This document shows, in pieces, positions 47,085 through 56,943 of a stretch of DNA of 64,000 nt (position 1 is the first letter of the stretch; each line of letters starts with the position of its first letter). Source of the stretch: Campylobacter rectus (GTDB lineage Bacteria > Campylobacterota > Campylobacteria > Campylobacterales > Campylobacteraceae); NCBI RefSeq assembly GCF_004803795.1, contig NZ_CP012543.1, forward strand, positions 1,488,001 through 1,552,000. The letters are read 5' to 3'. The position numbers and the translations under genes were made by a program. The notes beneath the pieces were generated by a model. The model ran no database searches. It was not told the origin of the DNA and was given only the letters and a program-made list of their open reading frames with translations.

Positions 47085-47122
47085 GTGAGAATATAATTAA
47101 TATTCTCACTTTATATTTTATT
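47085..47122 (+). terminator. Hairpin between ctsX and ctsE
   Basis: Perfect ten-base arms GTGAGAATAT/ATATTCTCAC with loop AATTA, followed by TTTATATTTTATT. It may terminate or attenuate the upstream part of the operon, or be an operator for ctsE-F. The stem is AT-rich, so termination would be weak. Confidence 0.5.
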
Positions 47123-47150
47123 ATCTTAAAAAGCATAAAAGGATATCCTT

Positions 47151-48908
47151 GTGGAAAAAATTTATGAAATATTTTTAACAGATATTTTAAAAAACAATCT
47201 TATAACACAAGTACAATACATAAATATAGAAACAGCCTTAAAAGAAAAAAAAGATTTTGAATTGGTCCTTCATAAAGAAGCGCCAAATTTACAAAACGAC
47301 ACTATATATGATGTACTTGGCGAGCTATACAAAAAACAACGCATTACTCTCAATGAAATAATAGAAAATTTCGCCTTAAATTTAAAGGATTTTTTAAAAT
47401 CCGTAGCGACTAAATTTAGATTTGAATATATCGATTTGGACAATATCGATATAGATTATAAACTTTGCGAAAAGGTTCCGCTAAATCAGCTAAAAACATA
47501 CGAGGCGCTACCGATAAAAGAAGATGAGATCGCCGTATATGTTGCTTTTAAAAATCCTTTTGATATATCCGGACAAGATAGACTCCAGGCGATATTTAAT
47601 AGAAAACTACTAAAAACAGCTATAGCCGATCCTTCAAAAATAGATAAATATTTGAGCAAAGTCGAGTTAAACGATAGCGTCAAAGGCATAGTTGCCGAAA
47701 TCCGAAAAGAGCTATCGTCAACAACGGTAGTAGGCGCAAATGCCAACGAAAATAGCTCAGGCATATTAAAATTAATCGAAGTAATTTTAAGAACCTCGAT
47801 AGTAAGCCGTGCAAGCGATATACATATCGAAGCCACAACAACAAACTGTGTCGTAAGAGGCAGGATTGACGGTATGTTGGCTGAGCTATTTATTTTTGAT
47901 AAGGACCTTTTTCCTCCTTTGGTTTCACGTATGAAACTGCTTTCAAATATGGATATAGCAGAGCGTAGAAAGCCTCAGGACGGACGCTTTTCCGCTCAAG
48001 TGTCAGGAAAAGAGTATGATTTCCGTATCTCCACTTTGCCGATACTTCATGGAGAAAGTATAGTTTTACGTATTTTGGATAAATCAAAAGTGCTAATCAG
48101 TCTTGAAAATTTAGGCATGCACCCAAATACTTTTGATAAATTTAATAAAGCGATGAAGGCCCCTTACGGTATTATTTTGGTTACGGGACCAACCGGTTCC
48201 GGTAAAACAACCACTCTTTACGCCGCATTAAACGATATAAAAAGCGTTGAGACAAAAATCATAACCGTTGAAGACCCGGTAGAGTATCAACTAAATATGA
48301 TACAACAGGTTCACGTAAATGAAAAAGTCGGGCTTACTTTTGCCTCAGCCCTTCGCTCAATTTTGAGGCAAGATCCCGACATTATAATGATAGGCGAGAT
48401 CAGAGATCAAGAAACGCTTCGTATAGCTATTCAAGCTGCACTTACAGGTCACTTGGTATTTTCAACACTCCACACAAACGACGCGATAAGCGCCGTAACC
48501 AGAATAGCCGATATGGGAATAGAACCTTATCTAATCAGCGGCGCATTAGTAGCTATAGAAGCTCAAAGACTCGTGCGCAAATTGTGCCCAAATTGTAAGC
48601 AAAAAACCGTTTTACCATCAAATTTACAAGAACAGTTTCAAGACTTTTTACCGCAAGATTATCAGTTTTATAAACACGTCGGTTGCGATCAGTGCTCTCA
48701 AACCGGCTATGTAGGACGAGAGATGATAAGCGAGGTTTTGCCGATAAGCGACAGAATTTCAGCGATGATAGCAAACGGTACTACAAAAGAAGATATAAAA
48801 AAAGTGGCGTATGAAGAGCATTTTATAGATATGTTTAAAGATGGTATTATAAGAGCAGCAAGAGGAGTTACGACAATAGATGAGATATTTAGGGTGGCTA
48901 AAGTATGA
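47151..48908 (+). CDS. ctsE: Type II secretion-type ATPase CtsE
   Basis: GspE/PilB/MshE hexameric ATPase powering pseudopilus assembly in DNA uptake. 585 residues: N-terminal GspE-N domain, N2 region with SDIHIEAT and RGRIDGMLAE, Walker A GPTGSGKTT from residue 346, Asp box, Walker B DPDIIMIGEIRD, His box STLHTNDAISA and a tetracysteine zinc site (LCPNCKQK...CDQCSQTGY). GTG start with AAAAGGA upstream. Overlaps ctsF by four bases. Confidence 0.93.
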   Translation: MEKIYEIFLTDILKNNLITQVQYINIETALKEKKDFELVLHKEAPNLQNDTIYDVLGELYKKQRITLNEIIENFALNLKDFLKSVATKFRFEYIDLDNIDIDYKLCEKVPLNQLKTYEALPIKEDEIAVYVAFKNPFDISGQDRLQAIFNRKLLKTAIADPSKIDKYLSKVELNDSVKGIVAEIRKELSSTTVVGANANENSSGILKLIEVILRTSIVSRASDIHIEATTTNCVVRGRIDGMLAELFIFDKDLFPPLVSRMKLLSNMDIAERRKPQDGRFSAQVSGKEYDFRISTLPILHGESIVLRILDKSKVLISLENLGMHPNTFDKFNKAMKAPYGIILVTGPTGSGKTTTLYAALNDIKSVETKIITVEDPVEYQLNMIQQVHVNEKVGLTFASALRSILRQDPDIIMIGEIRDQETLRIAIQAALTGHLVFSTLHTNDAISAVTRIADMGIEPYLISGALVAIEAQRLVRKLCPNCKQKTVLPSNLQEQFQDFLPQDYQFYKHVGCDQCSQTGYVGREMISEVLPISDRISAMIANGTTKEDIKKVAYEEHFIDMFKDGIIRAARGVTTIDEIFRVAKV

Positions 48909-50155
48909 AATTTTTTGAAGTTGAATATATGGCCAATGGTCGTCGCCAAAAGATGACTTTAAAGGCGAATAATAGAAGCGAAGCACAAGCCATAGCAAAA
49001 ACAAAAAACGCTGGCGTAGTGGTAAAAGTTGGAGAAACCAAAAACGTCCCGCTAGAAGAACAATTTGCCGATCTAATGAACAAAGTATCTACTTTTTTCG
49101 GTGGCTCAAAAATCAAAATAAATAACTTAATAGCCGCCTTTAGACAACTAAGCGTTATGACTAATGCGGGAATTTCCATACACGATAGCATCAAAGAAGT
49201 ATCAAAATCAACCGAAGACAAGAGGCTTAAGGCCATATTTGCAACCTTAAATGACGACCTCAACCAAGGTCAAAGCCTTACCGATGCTATAACAAAATTT
49301 AAGGGCGAGCTCGGAGATGTCGTCATAGCTATGGTTAAGCTTGGCGAAAGCACAGGTAATATGTCCGAGTCACTACATAAATTATCCGAAATTTTGCATG
49401 AAGTTTGGGAAAATCAAAGAAAATTTAAAAAAGCTATGAGATATCCGATCATAGTAATGTCGGCTATGGCTATAGCTTTTGTTATATTAATGATTTTCGT
49501 CGTTCCTCAGTTTAGGGAAATATTTGAACAGCTTGGAGCAAATTTACCGGTTCCTACCGTCATACTTCTTTCCATAGAAAGCGCATTGAGCAATTACGGT
49601 TTATATATATTGGCCGGTTTCATAGCTGCCATATATGCCATAAAATATATGTATAAGCAAAATGATGACTTTAAATACAAATTTGATAAATTTATGTTAA
49701 AAGTCTATTTGATCAATAAAATCATATTCTACTCGACTATGAACAGGTTTAATCTTATTTTTACCGAGCTTGTAAGAGCCGGTATTCCTATCGCTGACGC
49801 CCTTGAGACAGCGACATTAACGGTAGAAAACCAAGATATACACGATAAACTCGCTACGATTAGACTGGCGGTTTCAAGAGGCGTATCCTTGACGGAGGCC
49901 TTTAGAGATACCCAGCTTTATGAAAGCATGCTGATACAGATGTTAAGCGCGGGTGAAAAAGGCGGTGCGATAGATGCTATGCTTGAAAAGATAACAGATT
50001 ATTATAAAGCTAAATTTAGCGACTTAGTCGATAACATTTCAAGCTATGTGGAGCCGATTATGCTTTTATTTATGGCAGGTATGGTTATACTTTTGGCGCT
50101 TGGTATTTTTATGCCTATGTGGGATCTTGGAAATGCCGTTCAAGGGCGACAATAA
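48905..50155 (+). CDS. ctsF: Type II secretion-type platform protein CtsF
   Basis: GspF/PilC/MshG inner-membrane platform protein, 416 residues. Two GspF domains: LIAAFRQLSVMTNAGISIHDSIKEV with membrane helices around 178-200 and 225-255, and NRFNLIFTELVRAGIPIADALETA with a C-terminal helix (VEPIMLLFMAGMVILLALGIF). No pseudopilin gene follows, so the pilins must be encoded elsewhere, as in C. jejuni. Confidence 0.92.
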   Translation: MKFFEVEYMANGRRQKMTLKANNRSEAQAIAKTKNAGVVVKVGETKNVPLEEQFADLMNKVSTFFGGSKIKINNLIAAFRQLSVMTNAGISIHDSIKEVSKSTEDKRLKAIFATLNDDLNQGQSLTDAITKFKGELGDVVIAMVKLGESTGNMSESLHKLSEILHEVWENQRKFKKAMRYPIIVMSAMAIAFVILMIFVVPQFREIFEQLGANLPVPTVILLSIESALSNYGLYILAGFIAAIYAIKYMYKQNDDFKYKFDKFMLKVYLINKIIFYSTMNRFNLIFTELVRAGIPIADALETATLTVENQDIHDKLATIRLAVSRGVSLTEAFRDTQLYESMLIQMLSAGEKGGAIDAMLEKITDYYKAKFSDLVDNISSYVEPIMLLFMAGMVILLALGIFMPMWDLGNAVQGRQ

Positions 50156-50175
50156 TAGTTGAAGTAGGAAGATAA

Positions 50176-50679
50176 ATGCAAAATAATTCGCAAGAACGTC
50201 AGGTTAGTAGCGACGCGTTTTTGGTGTCAAAAACCGATACTAAAGGTAAAATAACCTACTGCAATGTTCCTTTTATGCAAATAGTAGGGGCAAGAAGCGA
50301 TGAGCTTATAGGCAAACCTCACAATATCGTAAGGCATCCCGATATGCCGCGCATAGTCTTTAAAATTTTATGGGAATATATAAAAAACAAAAAGGAAGTA
50401 TTTGCTTATGTAAAAAACAAAAGCTTTGACGGTTCGTTTTATTGGGTTTTTGCAAATGTCACAGCTTCGCTTGATCAAAACGGCAATATCATAGGCTACT
50501 ATTCGGTTAGACGTAAACCAAATCCAAAGGCTCTAGAAATCATTATCCCGCTCTACAAGCAACTTCTTGAAGCTGAAAAGGGCGGTGGTATAGATGCTTC
50601 ATCGGAGCTTCTTGATAATATTTTACGAGAAAAAAATAAAAGTTATGATGAGCTAATGAATGATTTACAAAGACTATAA
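50176..50679 (+). CDS. PAS-domain energy taxis protein, CetB-like
   Basis: 167 residues with one PAS domain: FLVSKTDTKGKITYCNVPF, IGKPHNIVRHPDMPRIVFKILW and GSFYWVFANVTASLDQNGNIIGYYSVRR. The NIVRHPDMP motif marks FAD-binding Aer-type PAS domains. Length and lack of membrane segments match C. jejuni CetB, the sensor that pairs with the signalling protein CetA. The partner chemoreceptor follows 12 bases downstream. AGGAAG precedes the ATG. Confidence 0.82.
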   Translation: MQNNSQERQVSSDAFLVSKTDTKGKITYCNVPFMQIVGARSDELIGKPHNIVRHPDMPRIVFKILWEYIKNKKEVFAYVKNKSFDGSFYWVFANVTASLDQNGNIIGYYSVRRKPNPKALEIIIPLYKQLLEAEKGGGIDASSELLDNILREKNKSYDELMNDLQRL

Positions 50680-50691
50680 ATCGAGGAAAAT

Positions 50692-51954
50692 ATGTTTTTT
50701 AAAAAAGAAAAAGTAAATTACGATGAAATTTTAGATGTGGTCGAGCAGGCCAGAAACGGCTTTTTAGAGCCTAGAATCTTGCAGATCGACCCAAATTCGC
50801 AGATCGGCAAAATCGCGCTTGGTATCAATGATTTGCTAGATCAAATCGAAGCCCTGCAAAGAGAGATGGGTACCTGCGTAAAATCGGCCGAAAACGGAAT
50901 AACCTATAGAAATATCTTTATCGAAGGTTTTCGCGGTCTTTTTAGAAGCAACGCTATATCTATGAGCGAGGGCGTCGAGGGTATAAAAGCCGGGCAAAAG
51001 GGCAAAACCAGAGGTATATTGTCTGAGAAATTCGGCGAGCTCGGCAACGGAAACGACGGTATTTTAGAGGTGCAAAATGACCTTAACCAAAGCATTAAAA
51101 ATCTAACCGAAATTTCAACTATGGCGCAGGATACTTCCGTGAAAGCAAACGAAAGCATGTCCGCAGTTAACGAGCTTAGCACCAATATGAGCAACCTTGA
51201 GCATCTTATCACGGAGTCTACCGAAGCTATTAAAAATTTAACCCACAGGACCGAAGAGATTTCATCTGTCGTAAATTTGATCAAAGATATCGCCGAGCAG
51301 ACGAATTTGCTAGCTCTTAACGCCGCAATAGAAGCTGCGCGAGCAGGCGAACACGGGCGAGGCTTTGCCGTGGTTGCAGACGAAGTTCGAAAGCTAGCCG
51401 AAAATACGCAAAAAGCTACGAGCGAAATCGGCATAAACATCCAAACCTTACAGCAGCAAACAAACGATCTAAACGAAAATTCCAACAAAATCACGCAAAT
51501 CGCACAGGTTGCAAACGTGAGCGTGTCTAAATTTAAAGACGCCGTAAACGTATTTAGCCAAGGCGCAATGCAAAGCGCAAAAATCTCAAAATATGTCGAA
51601 AATAAAGCCATCGGCATCATCGGCAAGATCAATCGCGTGACATATTTACAAACCGCATACGGAAACGTCATCAACGAAAGAGGCGACGACGAAAACATGC
51701 AAAAACAAGCACAAAATTTGAATGCATGGTACGAGAATGCAGCCGTATATTTTGCAAACTCGAAAAGCTTTGAAAAAGCAAGCGTTCCGGCAAAACAAAT
51801 AAGCGACCTCGTAAAAGCCAACTTAGAGGAGTCAAAATGCGGTTACCATATGAACGATATCCAGAAATTCGTCGATAGATTTACCAAAGTAAAGCAAGCA
51901 AGCAAAGAAATATTTAAAATAATAGACACGACCATAGAAGAAAGCGTAAAGTAA
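50692..51954 (+). CDS. Soluble methyl-accepting chemotaxis protein
   Basis: 420 residues with no membrane helix. N-terminal HAMP-like helices ([22 protein letters not shown]), a signalling coiled coil with the conserved hairpin tip [38 protein letters not shown] (about 200-237), then a C-terminal helical bundle (about 300-400) whose spacing and Leu-Asn-Ala-Trp-Tyr segment recall the zinc-binding CZB domain, but without its His/Cys ligands. Paired with the CetB-like PAS protein upstream, so probably the output half of a two-protein aerotaxis/redox receptor. C. jejuni CetA is membrane-anchored; this one is not. Confidence 0.8.
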   Translation: MFFKKEKVNYDEILDVVEQARNGFLEPRILQIDPNSQIGKIALGINDLLDQIEALQREMGTCVKSAENGITYRNIFIEGFRGLFRSNAISMSEGVEGIKAGQKGKTRGILSEKFGELGNGNDGILEVQNDLNQSIKNLTEISTMAQDTSVKANESMSAVNELSTNMSNLEHLITESTEAIKNLTHRTEEISSVVNLIKDIAEQTNLLALNAAIEAARAGEHGRGFAVVADEVRKLAENTQKATSEIGINIQTLQQQTNDLNENSNKITQIAQVANVSVSKFKDAVNVFSQGAMQSAKISKYVENKAIGIIGKINRVTYLQTAYGNVINERGDDENMQKQAQNLNAWYENAAVYFANSKSFEKASVPAKQISDLVKANLEESKCGYHMNDIQKFVDRFTKVKQASKEIFKIIDTTIEESVK

Positions 51955-52369
51955 CGCTCTATAAAATTTTATAAAATACAACACTTAAATTTAAGTCAAA
52001 AATATTTATAGCTCTTGACCTAAATTTGCTCACTACTTCTTTATTAAAAATATTCGTAAATTTAAATAAAACACACTAAGAAGTCCAAGAAATTCTAATC
52101 TCCGGAAAAGTATTTTTCGCCCATCCGCTTTTTTCTTCGGCAAAAATAACGCCTATCTAAGCAAGCTTGCCTGATTTATAGAAAAATACAAAAGCCGTTA
52201 GGATATACTTTTGCATATTTATTTATGTAATGTTTAAAACTAAAATTACCAAGATCTCGTATATTTTTGCAGCAAATAAATCGCCATTTTTACAAACCTA
52301 AAATCCGTTTATATTATTTTTAAGGCTCTCTTTAACTTAAACTCACACAAAGAAGCAGTAAGTTACAAT
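51955..52369. other. AT-rich intergenic before IS remnant
   Basis: No gene seen. AT-rich with several short self-complementary AT words (for example around 51968-51978 and 51986-51996) after the chemoreceptor stop that could end its transcript, though none is a classical terminator. Confidence 0.5.
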
Positions 52370-53190
52370 GAGAACTATGTTCTTGTAAGTAACGAGCATA
52401 GCAAATTTAAAAAACAAGCATATAGTCCGTTTTTAGATTTTAGAGCCTAAATTTAGAGAGATTTTAAAGTATTTCGCAGAGGATATAGAAGCATCAAAGA
52501 TATCAAATTTAACTAAAATTTCAGAAGTAACCTATATAAAGTTTTTGGAGAAATAAGAATTCTTATGTCTAAAGAGTGCGAGGTCTTGAAAAGTAACGAG
52601 CGTAGCGAAGTTAAAAATAAGTAAATTTAGCAGTGAGATTTCCAGCTCGCACACTCGCCTAGAAAACTTCGCTTTATAAACCTGCTTGCAGCACCGTTTT
52701 CGCTTGTTTTGAAATCGATGAAAGCTACTTCGGAGCTAAGAGAGTAAGAGGAAAAAGAGATAGAGGTGCAGCAAATAAAACTTCGGTATTCGGTATGCTT
52801 AAAAGAGACGGCAGAGTTTATACTCAAATAGTTAAAAACTGCTCTGCTAGCGAGTTGATACCGATACTATCGGAGTTTAGCGAATTATATGAAAGCGTGA
52901 TTTACTCTGATTGCTGGAAAGCTTATGACGGATTAGTAGATTACGCAGCTTTAGCTCATTATAGAGTAAAGCACTCAAAAAATAAATTTTAGTTTGCTAC
53001 TCTACAAAACACAAACGGTAAAACCATATAAACGGTATAGAAAACTTTTTCTCAAAGAGAGTGCTATCAGTAGCAAGCAAAATGCAGCTACGAGTGTAGC
53101 GAAGTAGAGTTTAGATATAATACTAAAACTTACACAGGAAGACTTATATCAGAAACTATTAAAATTGATAAGAGGTCTTATAAGTAGCAA
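52370..53190 (+). mobile_element. Degraded IS1595-family transposase
   Basis: Pieces of an ISXO2-like (IS1595) transposase in changing frames. The N-terminal part includes KFREILKYFAEDIEASKISNL. After an interruption carrying the 49-bp repeat comes the catalytic core from about 52710: FEIDESYFGAKRVRGKRDRG, AANKTSVFGMLKRDGRVYTQ, YSDCWKAYDGLVDYA and HYRVKHSKNKF, ending in a stop. A frameshifted C-terminus follows (EFRYNTKTYTGRLISETIK near 53100-53180). The first Asp (IDES) and second Asp (YSDCWKAYDG) are visible; the last acidic residue region is broken. No terminal inverted repeats located. Not able to move by itself. Confidence 0.8.
52583..52631 (+). repeat. 49-bp dispersed repeat, copy 2
   Basis: Inverted, base-perfect copy of 17413-17461, lying inside the broken transposase frame between its N-terminal and catalytic parts. 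Weaker relatives of its core (GAGCGTAGCGAAG) occur at about 52391 (GAGCATAGCAAA) and 53093 (GAGTGTAGCGAAG), so the core may be a recurring small insertion. Confidence 0.85.
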
Positions 53191-54320
53191 GACGGAGTCG
53201 CAGCTAAAAATCCGATTAAGTTTAATTGAGCCTTTTTAAAATACAAATAGCCGATTTTGCAAATTTCCAATAACCAAAATTCACAAAATACAATGCCCGA
53301 TAAATTTAAGCTTTTTATAATTGTTCAAAAATAAGATATAAAACAGCGGTAGCAAGGCGAAAAAAGCAAGAATTTTGCGATCTCTAGGCGCGGTGTTTAA
53401 AATTTAAATATCACATAATAGCCATACCAAAACAGCGATACCGCTAAAAAATAATCAAATATTTATGATTTGTTTTAAGTTTGTAAATAATCATCACGAT
53501 TATCGATAAGTGCGGCATAAGCCGTATTTTATTAAAATTTAGCTTTATGACAATCAAGCTCTCTTCAAAATTTTACAAAAAGTAGAGCCTGCTAACTTGC
53601 TCGTTTTAAATTTGAATCAAGTATATTCAACTTATCTTAAATTTTTACCAAATTCTAGTCAAATAAATTTCAGCCAGCCAAAAGCTCGAAATTACAAAAG
53701 CGGATATGCTCCGACCTTGTTGGTTTAGTTTAAATTCCAAAATAATTTCAGATAAATTAGGCTGTTACCGATATAAATTTACTCCGAGCGCCGAGCTGAT
53801 CTTTTATCAAATTCTCATCAAATTTAACCCAAACAGCCCCGATCGGACAATCTAAGCAAATATTTAGTATAGCCACTTATCCCAAACTTAATCAGATCAA
53901 AAATCATCAAGCAAGAACCGTTTTTTCGGATTTCAAAAATTCGCTAAATTTTTGCTAAATTTCAATCCCGCCAAATTTACCATCGGGAGCCACTTTCTAT
54001 GCTGCGCAAAAGATACAAACCTAAAACACAACCCAGCACAGGCTCTAACCTTTATCGCGACCGGATATTTCATACGAAATTTAAGCATAAATCGACGCAA
54101 ACGAGCGGTTTACCGGCTCCAAGCATACAGCTTACTTTATCTTGACGCCGACTTGCGGCAAGCCTTTGCTTGATGCGAAAACAAACCGCCGACGTCCGTG
54201 CAGTAGCTTATTTTACCTTGATCTTCAAGCTTTTTGCAAAACTATGCCTATTAAAAACCGCCCGCATATCTCAAATTCAACCAAATCTCAAAGCGAGTTT
54301 AGCTAAATTTAAAAGCAAAT
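53191..54320. other. Long non-coding stretch after IS remnant
   Basis: About 1.1 kb with only short, unconvincing open frames. AT-rich at first, then AAATTT-rich with GC-rich patches. I see no RNA gene or repeat in it; it may be decayed coding DNA. Confidence 0.55.
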
Positions 54321-54758
54321 TTAGCCCAACAGCCTTTTTGCACACTCGCTTATGCTCTTGCCGTCGCTTCTGGCGCCGATTTTTTCTTTTGCCGCTTTCA
54401 TCACCGCACCGATATTTGCACCCTCGCCAAGGCTGGCGATGACCTCTTTTATCTCGGCTTCTAGTTCGTCCGCGCTTAGTTGTTTGGGCAAATAGCCGTT
54501 TATGATGTCGATCTCTTTTTGCTCGTTTTGCGCCAGATCGTCCCTGCCGCCCTTTTTATACTGTTCGATCGAGTCCATACGGCGTTTGATCTGGGTTTGC
54601 AGGATCGGTAGCACCTTTTCGTCGGTCATCTCGGCGCGCTCATCGACTTCGACTTGCTTGATGACGGAGTTTATGAGCCTTAGCGTGTCGCGGCGAAAGT
54701 TATCTTTTTCTTTCATCGCCGTCTTGATGTCGTCTAAAATTTTCTCTCTGATGGTCAT
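54321..54758 (-). CDS. yqeY: GatB/YqeY domain protein
   Basis: 145 residues: MTIREKILDDIKTAMKEKDNFRRDTLRLINSVIKQVEVD is the conserved YqeY start, followed by IKRRMDSIEQYKKGGRDDLAQNEQKEI and INGYLPKQLSADELEA, ending with AAKEKIGARSDGKSISE. The YqeY tail resembles the tRNA-binding end of GatB, but the role of stand-alone YqeY is not settled. AAGGAGAAAA upstream. Divergent from the phosphate transporter. Confidence 0.92.
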   Translation of the reverse strand: MTIREKILDDIKTAMKEKDNFRRDTLRLINSVIKQVEVDERAEMTDEKVLPILQTQIKRRMDSIEQYKKGGRDDLAQNEQKEIDIINGYLPKQLSADELEAEIKEVIASLGEGANIGAVMKAAKEKIGARSDGKSISECAKRLLG

Positions 54759-54854
54759 TTTTTCTCCTTAAATTTAAGTGGGCAAATTATAACGAAGCTA
54801 AAATTTAAAGCCGATAAAACCGCCTAAATTTGGCTTGCTTAAGAAAAATATAGC

Positions 54855-54860
54855 TATAAT
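54855..54860 (+). promoter_or_regulatory. -10 element of pit
   Basis: TATAAT (in AGCTATAATTAACC) 26 bases before the start codon of the phosphate transporter. Confidence 0.6.
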
Positions 54861-54886
54861 TAACCATTCATTTTAAAAGGACTTGC

Positions 54887-56431
54887 TTGAGAAACGACAA
54901 TCTTTTTGCCTTTGCGATCTTCGCTATTACCGCGTTTGGATTTTTCGTTTGGGGCTATCAGTATATCCCGACTCATCACTTTTTGCTTTTTAGTATCGCT
55001 AGTATTTTCGGCATCTTTATGGCGTTTAATATCGGAGGTAACGACGTCGCAAACTCCTTTGGCACGAGCGTGGGGGCAAAGACCGTCACGATAAAGCAAG
55101 CCCTAGTCATCGCTGCGGTTTTCGAGCTTAGCGGCGCGATATTTGCGGGCGGAGAGGTAACCAAAACCATCCGCGAGGGCATCGTGAGCTTCCCGCAGGA
55201 GGGAACCGAGCCGATGCTTTTCGTGCTGATTATGATGTCGGCGCTTTTGAGCTCGGGTATCTGGCTTTTTATCGCGTCTAAAAAAGGCCTGCCTATCTCC
55301 ACTACTCACTCGATCGTCGGCGGTATCGTTGGCGCCGGACTCGCGATGGGATTTACGACGATGAGCAGCAGCGAGGCCCTAGCTATGGTCTCTTGGAGTG
55401 AGATAGGCAGGATCGCCGTAAGCTGGGTCATCTCGCCGTTGCTAGGAGGCATCCTTTCTTACTTCATTTACGGCTACATAAAGTCTAAAATTTTGATCCC
55501 GACTCGCAAATTTACCTTAGAGCTAAAGATGCTAAAACGCGAGCGCAAAGCCTATAAAGAGCGCTATTTGCAAGAGCTCAAAACAAAGCCCGAAAGCGAA
55601 CAAATAAGAATACTAAGCAAGATCGCGGTTCTTGACGAGGATGATGTCGAAAACGGCGAACGCAGCGAATACAAACTCGCCATCAAAGCTATGAAAGAGC
55701 GCGAAAAAGAGATCGACACGTCAAAAGCCATGCGTAAGCACATCCCGATGGTAGCCGGCATCGGCGCGATCATCATCTCCTCGATGATGCTGTTTAAGGG
55801 GCTGGCTCACCTGGATCTTGACATCGGCTTCATCGGCACGGTCTGGATCATCTGCGTCATCGGCATCGTCACCTACCTAGCCACGCTTGCGATGATAAAC
55901 GTGATGAAAAAAGACAATGCCGAAAAGAGCACGAACCGCATTTTCTCGTGGTTTCAGATATTTACGGCCTCATCCTTTGCTTTCTCGCACGGCGCCAACG
56001 ACATCGCAAACGCCGTGGGTCCTTTTGCCGCCATCTTGGACGTATTACGAACAGGCTCGATAAACGCCACCGCCCCGGTGCCCGGCGTCGCGATGGTGAC
56101 ATTTGGCATTTCGTTAGTCGTGGGGCTTTGGTTTCTTGGCAAAGAGGTCATCGCCACTATCGGCAGCAAGCTGGCTGAGATTTTGCCCACCACGGGCTTT
56201 AGTGCCGAGCTAGCCGCCAGCACCGTCATCTTGCTGGCAACCAAGCTCGGCATCCCCGTCTCCTCGACGCACATCCTCATCGGCGCGGTGCTTGGCATCG
56301 GTATCCTAAACCGCGACGCCAACTGGAAAATGGTCAAACCTATCGTGCTTGCGTGGGTTATCACTCTGCCGATAGCCGCCGGTTCTGCGGCGCTTATTTA
56401 TATGCTGCTTAAAACGGTGCTCGGTTTATAA
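54887..56431 (+). CDS. pit: Pit-family inorganic phosphate transporter
   Basis: Proton- or sodium-coupled (metal-)phosphate permease, 514 residues. The two inverted PHO4 signatures are present: FNIGGNDVANSFGTSVGAKTV in the first half and FSHGANDIANAVGPFAAI in the second. About ten or eleven membrane helices, with a large charged cytoplasmic loop (about 205-285). TTG start with AAAAGG upstream. From memory a PHO4 permease lies near cetA/cetB in C. jejuni as well. Confidence 0.92.
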   Translation: MRNDNLFAFAIFAITAFGFFVWGYQYIPTHHFLLFSIASIFGIFMAFNIGGNDVANSFGTSVGAKTVTIKQALVIAAVFELSGAIFAGGEVTKTIREGIVSFPQEGTEPMLFVLIMMSALLSSGIWLFIASKKGLPISTTHSIVGGIVGAGLAMGFTTMSSSEALAMVSWSEIGRIAVSWVISPLLGGILSYFIYGYIKSKILIPTRKFTLELKMLKRERKAYKERYLQELKTKPESEQIRILSKIAVLDEDDVENGERSEYKLAIKAMKEREKEIDTSKAMRKHIPMVAGIGAIIISSMMLFKGLAHLDLDIGFIGTVWIICVIGIVTYLATLAMINVMKKDNAEKSTNRIFSWFQIFTASSFAFSHGANDIANAVGPFAAILDVLRTGSINATAPVPGVAMVTFGISLVVGLWFLGKEVIATIGSKLAEILPTTGFSAELAASTVILLATKLGIPVSSTHILIGAVLGIGILNRDANWKMVKPIVLAWVITLPIAAGSAALIYMLLKTVLGL

Positions 56432-56943
56432 ATTTGCTTCGCGCAACCAACAGCTTTGTAAATTTGGCCCGACTAATCACTAAAATTTGATGACGCTAAG
56501 TCGCTAAAAATCAAAATTAACTTTAAAAATTTAAACTAAATTTTGCGATACTATAATCCATCGCCGTAAGCAAAAATTTAAGCCCGGCACTTGCGCTAGG
56601 TACGGCTACGGTTTCAGGGATACTTGGCTTCTCTGCATACAAATTTGATCGCAAATCTAAAACCGCAAAACCAACGTCGCGCCAACAAAAATTTTCTGCC
56701 GCCCTACCAGCCCGCAAATAAACTCTTCCGAATTTAGCCGACTTTTTTCGCGATACATCGCAAGCAAACGCCAGCAAGAAATTATAAATTATCCGCACGC
56801 AAAACCGTTTTTATATATCCAAAATCAAACAGCAGTGAGCCAAATTTTGCCCGTTATCTGCTAAATTTAGAAGTATCCTTTGATTTTGCAAGCTCAAAAA
56901 CGAAATTTAGCGCCGTAAAGGTGCAGGTATTTGGCGGCAAGCA
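56432..56943. other. Intergenic between pit and CRISPR remnant
   Basis: About 510 bases. A 91-codon minus-strand frame (56523-56798) has no family features and amino acid use unlike real proteins here, so I do not count it. Nothing else seen. Confidence 0.5.

Noticed and set aside
50904-51821. 305-codon minus-strand frame over the chemoreceptor
   Set aside because: Antisense shadow; the plus strand encodes the conserved receptor tip.
56523-56798. 91-codon minus-strand frame
   Set aside because: No domain, odd amino acid use, no ribosome site; it behaves like other chance frames in AAATTT-rich DNA.
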